Shown here in pieces: positions 5,877 to 8,504 of a DNA stretch of 8,504 nucleotides. This DNA comes from Paracoccaceae bacterium (lineage in GTDB: Bacteria > Pseudomonadota > Alphaproteobacteria > Rhodobacterales > Rhodobacteraceae): NCBI GenBank assembly GCA_023254015.1, contig JALQYS010000095.1:1-8504 (forward strand), read 5' to 3'. The notes below the pieces were generated by a model. It was not told where the DNA came from. It saw only the letters and a list, made by a program, of their open reading frames with translations, and searched no databases. A program made the translations under genes and the position numbers. Numbering within the stretch: the stretch's first letter is position 1; each line of letters begins with the position of its first letter.

Positions 5877-7847
5877 TTACTCCGCCGGTTGGGCCAGGGC
5901 CGCCCGGCGGGCGCCCGCGGCCAGACGATAGCGACGGTCGGTCAGGCTGAGCATGCCCCCCAACGCCATGAGCATCGCCCCCCCCCACAGCCAGTTGGCA
6001 AAGGGTTTGACATAGGCGCGCACCGCATAGCCGCCGCCGGCCTGCGGATCGCCGATCACCAGGTAAATGTCGCGGGTGAAGCCATAGTCGATGGCGGCTT
6101 CGGTCGTGGGCATGGCCTGCACCGGATAGACCCGCTTTTCGGGGAAGAGCGTCACCACCTCGGCCCCACCGCGCGTGACCACCATTTCGGCCATGGTCGT
6201 GGTGTAGTTCGGGCCTTGCTCGTCATGCACCTCTTTCAAGAGCACCTCATAGCGGCCCACCGGAAAGGTTTCGCCCACCTTGACCACCCTTATCGTCTCG
6301 ATCGCCCAGGCATGCATGGCGGCGACAGCAAAGATCGTGACGCCCAGGCCACCATGCGCTGTGGCCTTGCCCCAGTCGGCCCGGCCCATGCGGCCCAGCC
6401 GGGCCAGCTTGTCGGGCAGCCCGCCCCGGCCTGCGCGGTGCCACAGATCGGCCAGCGCGCCGAACACCACCCAGGCACCCAGCATCAGCCCCACCGGGCC
6501 AAGCGCCGATTTCCCGCTCTGCATTGCATAGGCCAGAAGCCCCAGCGCCAGCGCCAGCACCATCGCCCCGCGCAAGGGGCGCAGGGCCTTGCCGATCTCG
6601 GCCCGCTTCCAGGGCATCATCGCGCCCACCGGCAGGATGATCGCGAGAAGCACCATGAAGGGGGTGAAGGCCGCGTTGAAGAAGGGCTCTCCGACCGAAA
6701 GCTTGCGGTTCCAGACCATCTCGGCCACCAGGGGCCAGATCGTGCCGATGAACACCACGAAAGAGGCCACCGCCAAAAGCACATTGTTGGCCAGAAGCGC
6801 GCTTTCGCGGCTGATGGTGGCGAACATCCCCTTGGCCTCCAGCGCGCCGGCGCGGAAGGCGAAGAGCGTCAGCGCGCCCCCCATGAAGACGCCCAGGATC
6901 ATCAGGATGAACACCCCGCGTTCAGGGTCATTGGCAAAGGAGTGAACGCTGGTGATGACGCCCGAGCGCACGATGAAGGTGCCCGTCAGGCTGAAGCCAA
7001 AGGCGATGATGGCCAGAAGGATGGTCCATGCCTTCAGGCTTTCGCGTTTTTCCACCACGATGGCCGAATGCAGCAGGGCGGCGGCAATCAGCCAGGGCAT
7101 GAAGCTGGCATTTTCCACCGGATCCCAGAACCAGAAGCCGCCCCAGCCCAGTTCGTAATAGGCCCACCACGACCCCAGCGCGATGCCGATGGTCAGGAAC
7201 ACCCAGGCCGCCAGCGTCCAGGGCCGCACCCAGCGCGCCCAGGCGGCATCGATCCGCCCCTCGATCAGGGCGGCGATGGCGAAGGAAAAGCTCATCGAAA
7301 GGCCGACATAGCCGAGGTAGAGGAAGGGCGGATGGAACGCCAGACCGGGGTCTTGCAGCAGCGGGTTCAGGTCATCGCCGTTCAGGGGCGGCGCGGCCAG
7401 CCGCAGGAAGGGGTTCGAGGTAAACAGCATGAAGGCCAGAAAGGCAGCTCCCACCATCCCCTGCACCGCCAGCACCCGCGCCTTCAGCGTGACGGGCAGA
7501 TTGCCGCCGAACCACACCGCACAGGCCCCGAACAGGGCCAGCGACAATACCCACAGCAACAGCGATCCCTCGTGGTTGCCCCAGACACCCGCCACCTTGT
7601 AAAGCATCGGCTTGTCGGTATGCGAGTTCAGCGTGACCAGCCGCAGCGAAAAGTCCGACACCACAAAGGCATAGGTCAGCGCGCCAAAGGCTGCCGCGAT
7701 CAGCACCAGCTGCACCAGCGCCGCCGGATCAGCCAGCGCCATCAGCCGCGCATCGCGCCGGGTCGCGCCATAAAGCGGCAGGGTGGCCTGCACCAGCGCC
7801 ACGGCAAAGGCCAGGATCAGGGCAAAGTGGCCGATTTCGACAATCAT
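5877..7847 (-). CDS. ccmF: Haem lyase subunit CcmF (Ccl1-like)
   Basis: CcmF is the large integral-membrane component of the System I cytochrome c synthase: it takes haem from holo-CcmE and, with CcmH, attaches it to the CXXCH motif of apocytochromes on the periplasmic side. The 656-residue protein is of normal length and has many hydrophobic segments. The haem-handling tryptophan-rich WWD region lies at about 226-251 (GSWWAYYELGWGGFWFWDP). Conserved histidines are visible at His172 (LAFHPPFLYLGY), His261 (ALLHSAIV) and His302 (SVHSFANDP), together with VWGNHEGSLLLW at 88-99. A periplasmic loop precedes the final membrane segment (about 628-645). The ATG at 7847 has AGGAG seven bases upstream. 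It is followed directly by ccmH; neither ccmE nor ccmG is adjacent here. Confidence 0.96.
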   Translation of the reverse strand: MIVEIGHFALILAFAVALVQATLPLYGATRRDARLMALADPAALVQLVLIAAAFGALTYAFVVSDFSLRLVTLNSHTDKPMLYKVAGVWGNHEGSLLLWVLSLALFGACAVWFGGNLPVTLKARVLAVQGMVGAAFLAFMLFTSNPFLRLAAPPLNGDDLNPLLQDPGLAFHPPFLYLGYVGLSMSFSFAIAALIEGRIDAAWARWVRPWTLAAWVFLTIGIALGSWWAYYELGWGGFWFWDPVENASFMPWLIAAALLHSAIVVEKRESLKAWTILLAIIAFGFSLTGTFIVRSGVITSVHSFANDPERGVFILMILGVFMGGALTLFAFRAGALEAKGMFATISRESALLANNVLLAVASFVVFIGTIWPLVAEMVWNRKLSVGEPFFNAAFTPFMVLLAIILPVGAMMPWKRAEIGKALRPLRGAMVLALALGLLAYAMQSGKSALGPVGLMLGAWVVFGALADLWHRAGRGGLPDKLARLGRMGRADWGKATAHGGLGVTIFAVAAMHAWAIETIRVVKVGETFPVGRYEVLLKEVHDEQGPNYTTTMAEMVVTRGGAEVVTLFPEKRVYPVQAMPTTEAAIDYGFTRDIYLVIGDPQAGGGYAVRAYVKPFANWLWGGAMLMALGGMLSLTDRRYRLAAGARRAALAQPAE

Positions 7848-7882
7848 GGGCGGTCTCCTGTTTCGCGCGGCAGGATAATGCG

Positions 7883-7916
7883 AAAAAGGCGCGGCGGGAA
7901 TGCCCCGTCGCGCCTT
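7883..7916 (-). terminator. Rho-independent terminator after ilvN
   Basis: On the minus strand GGCGCG-A-CGGG pairs with CCCG-C-CGCGCC around a GCATT loop, giving ten G-C pairs with a single A/C mismatch. It is followed directly by TTTTT (complement of 7883-7887). It lies about 25-55 bases after the ilvN stop and ends 35 bases before the ccmF start. It is oriented to stop ilvN transcription before ccmF; the plus strand lacks a matching T-run. Confidence 0.85.
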
Positions 7917-7939
7917 CCGGCCGTTATGTCACAGGCTTG

Positions 7940-8500
7940 TCAGGCGCCGCGCGACAACGCGGCAACCCCGGTGCGCGCCAGTTCCTTCAGGCCCAGGGGG
8001 CGCATCAGGTCGGCAAAGCTGTCGATCTTCTCCGGCGTGCCGGTCATTTCGAAGATGAAGCTTTCCAGCGTGCTGTCCACCACATGGGCGCGGAAGATCT
8101 CGGCCAGACGCAGCGCTTCGATCCGCGCCTCGCCCTTGCCGGCCACCTTGAACAGCGCCAATTCGCGCTGCACGCAAGGCCCCTCGGCGGTCAGGTCATG
8201 CACGGCATAGACCGACACCAGACGCGAAAGCTGCGCCTCGACCTGATCGATCACATGCGGCGTGCCCGAGGTGACGATGGTGATGCGCGACCGGTGGCCG
8301 GTATGGTCCACCTCGGCCACGGTGAGGCTGTCGATGTTATATCCCCGGCCCGAGAACAGGCCGATTACGCGGGCCAGAACGCCCGGTTCGTTTTCGACCA
8401 ACACGGCCAAGGTGTGGGTCTCGGCGGCGTCGCTGAAATTGGGACGCAGGTTGTAAGCCGAATGGCTGGTGGCGCCTTTTTTGATCTTCAGTGCGGACAT
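7940..8500 (-). CDS. ilvN: Acetolactate synthase small (regulatory) subunit
   Basis: The protein is the regulatory subunit of acetohydroxyacid synthase, the first common enzyme of valine, leucine and isoleucine synthesis in the cytoplasm. It activates the large catalytic subunit and carries valine feedback control. The 186-residue protein has an N-terminal ACT domain at about 29-101 with the signature LVENEPGVLARVIGLFSGRG leading into YNIDSLTV, and a C-terminal small-subunit domain at about 112-180 (FRAHVVDSTLESFIFEMTGTPEKIDSF). A leader of about 25 residues precedes the ACT domain, as is common in alphaproteobacteria. The ATG at 8500 is only four bases from the window edge, so its ribosome site and any upstream large-subunit gene (ilvB/ilvI) cannot be seen. 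The symbol ilvH would be equally defensible. A strong terminator follows it. Confidence 0.95.
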   Translation of the reverse strand: MSALKIKKGATSHSAYNLRPNFSDAAETHTLAVLVENEPGVLARVIGLFSGRGYNIDSLTVAEVDHTGHRSRITIVTSGTPHVIDQVEAQLSRLVSVYAVHDLTAEGPCVQRELALFKVAGKGEARIEALRLAEIFRAHVVDSTLESFIFEMTGTPEKIDSFADLMRPLGLKELARTGVAALSRGA

Positions 8501-8504
8501 TTTC

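Noticed and set aside
5850..8210. Very long open frame (786 codons) on the plus strand opposite ccmH, ccmF and ilvN
   Set aside because: It runs across three well-supported minus-strand genes and a terminator. Its translation is low-complexity His/Gln/Arg/Gly-rich sequence typical of the reverse strand of GC-rich membrane-protein genes.

Overview
This window is high-GC DNA of alphaproteobacterial character, most likely from the family Rhodobacteraceae. The clues are the ccmF-ccmH pair arranged like ccl1-ccl2 of Rhodobacter capsulatus, the GyrA N-terminus and GyrA-box variant, and the arginase/ornithine cyclodeaminase/Lrp cluster. It carries eight protein genes. All are on the minus strand except one Lrp/AsnC regulator. 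I see no RNA genes, CRISPR arrays, complete mobile elements or toxin/defence genes. Most of the content is ordinary chromosomal housekeeping and amino-acid metabolism.

Layout from left to right. Bases 1 to about 66 have clearly lower GC than the rest and do not continue the neighbouring gene. They join abruptly to gyrA (58-1839, minus), which is cut off at about residue 590 of an expected roughly 900. A non-coding stretch (1840-1990) holds an imperfect stem-loop and the gyrA leader. Next comes a two-gene arginine-catabolic operon on the minus strand: arginase (3036-3959), then ornithine cyclodeaminase (1991-3034), with one base between them. Together they turn arginine into urea, ornithine, then proline and ammonia. 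A divergent Lrp/AsnC-family regulator (4071-4502, plus) shares their upstream region and is the obvious candidate controller.

The 88-bp gap between the convergent regulator and the next minus-strand gene is nearly filled by three perfect 22-bp palindromes. Their period is exactly 23 bp and all are centred on TTGCAA. This is the most striking structure in the window. Beyond it lie a PaaG-type enoyl-CoA isomerase/hydratase family gene (4591-5367), ccmH (5429-5872) and ccmF (5877-7847). The last two encode parts of the cytochrome c haem ligation machinery. A strong intrinsic terminator (7883-7916) separates ccmF from ilvN (7940-8500), the regulatory subunit of acetolactate synthase.

I did not find a convincing new multi-gene system. 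The items most worth a second look are the palindrome triplet and the abrupt gyrA junction at the left edge; the junction may be an assembly chimera.
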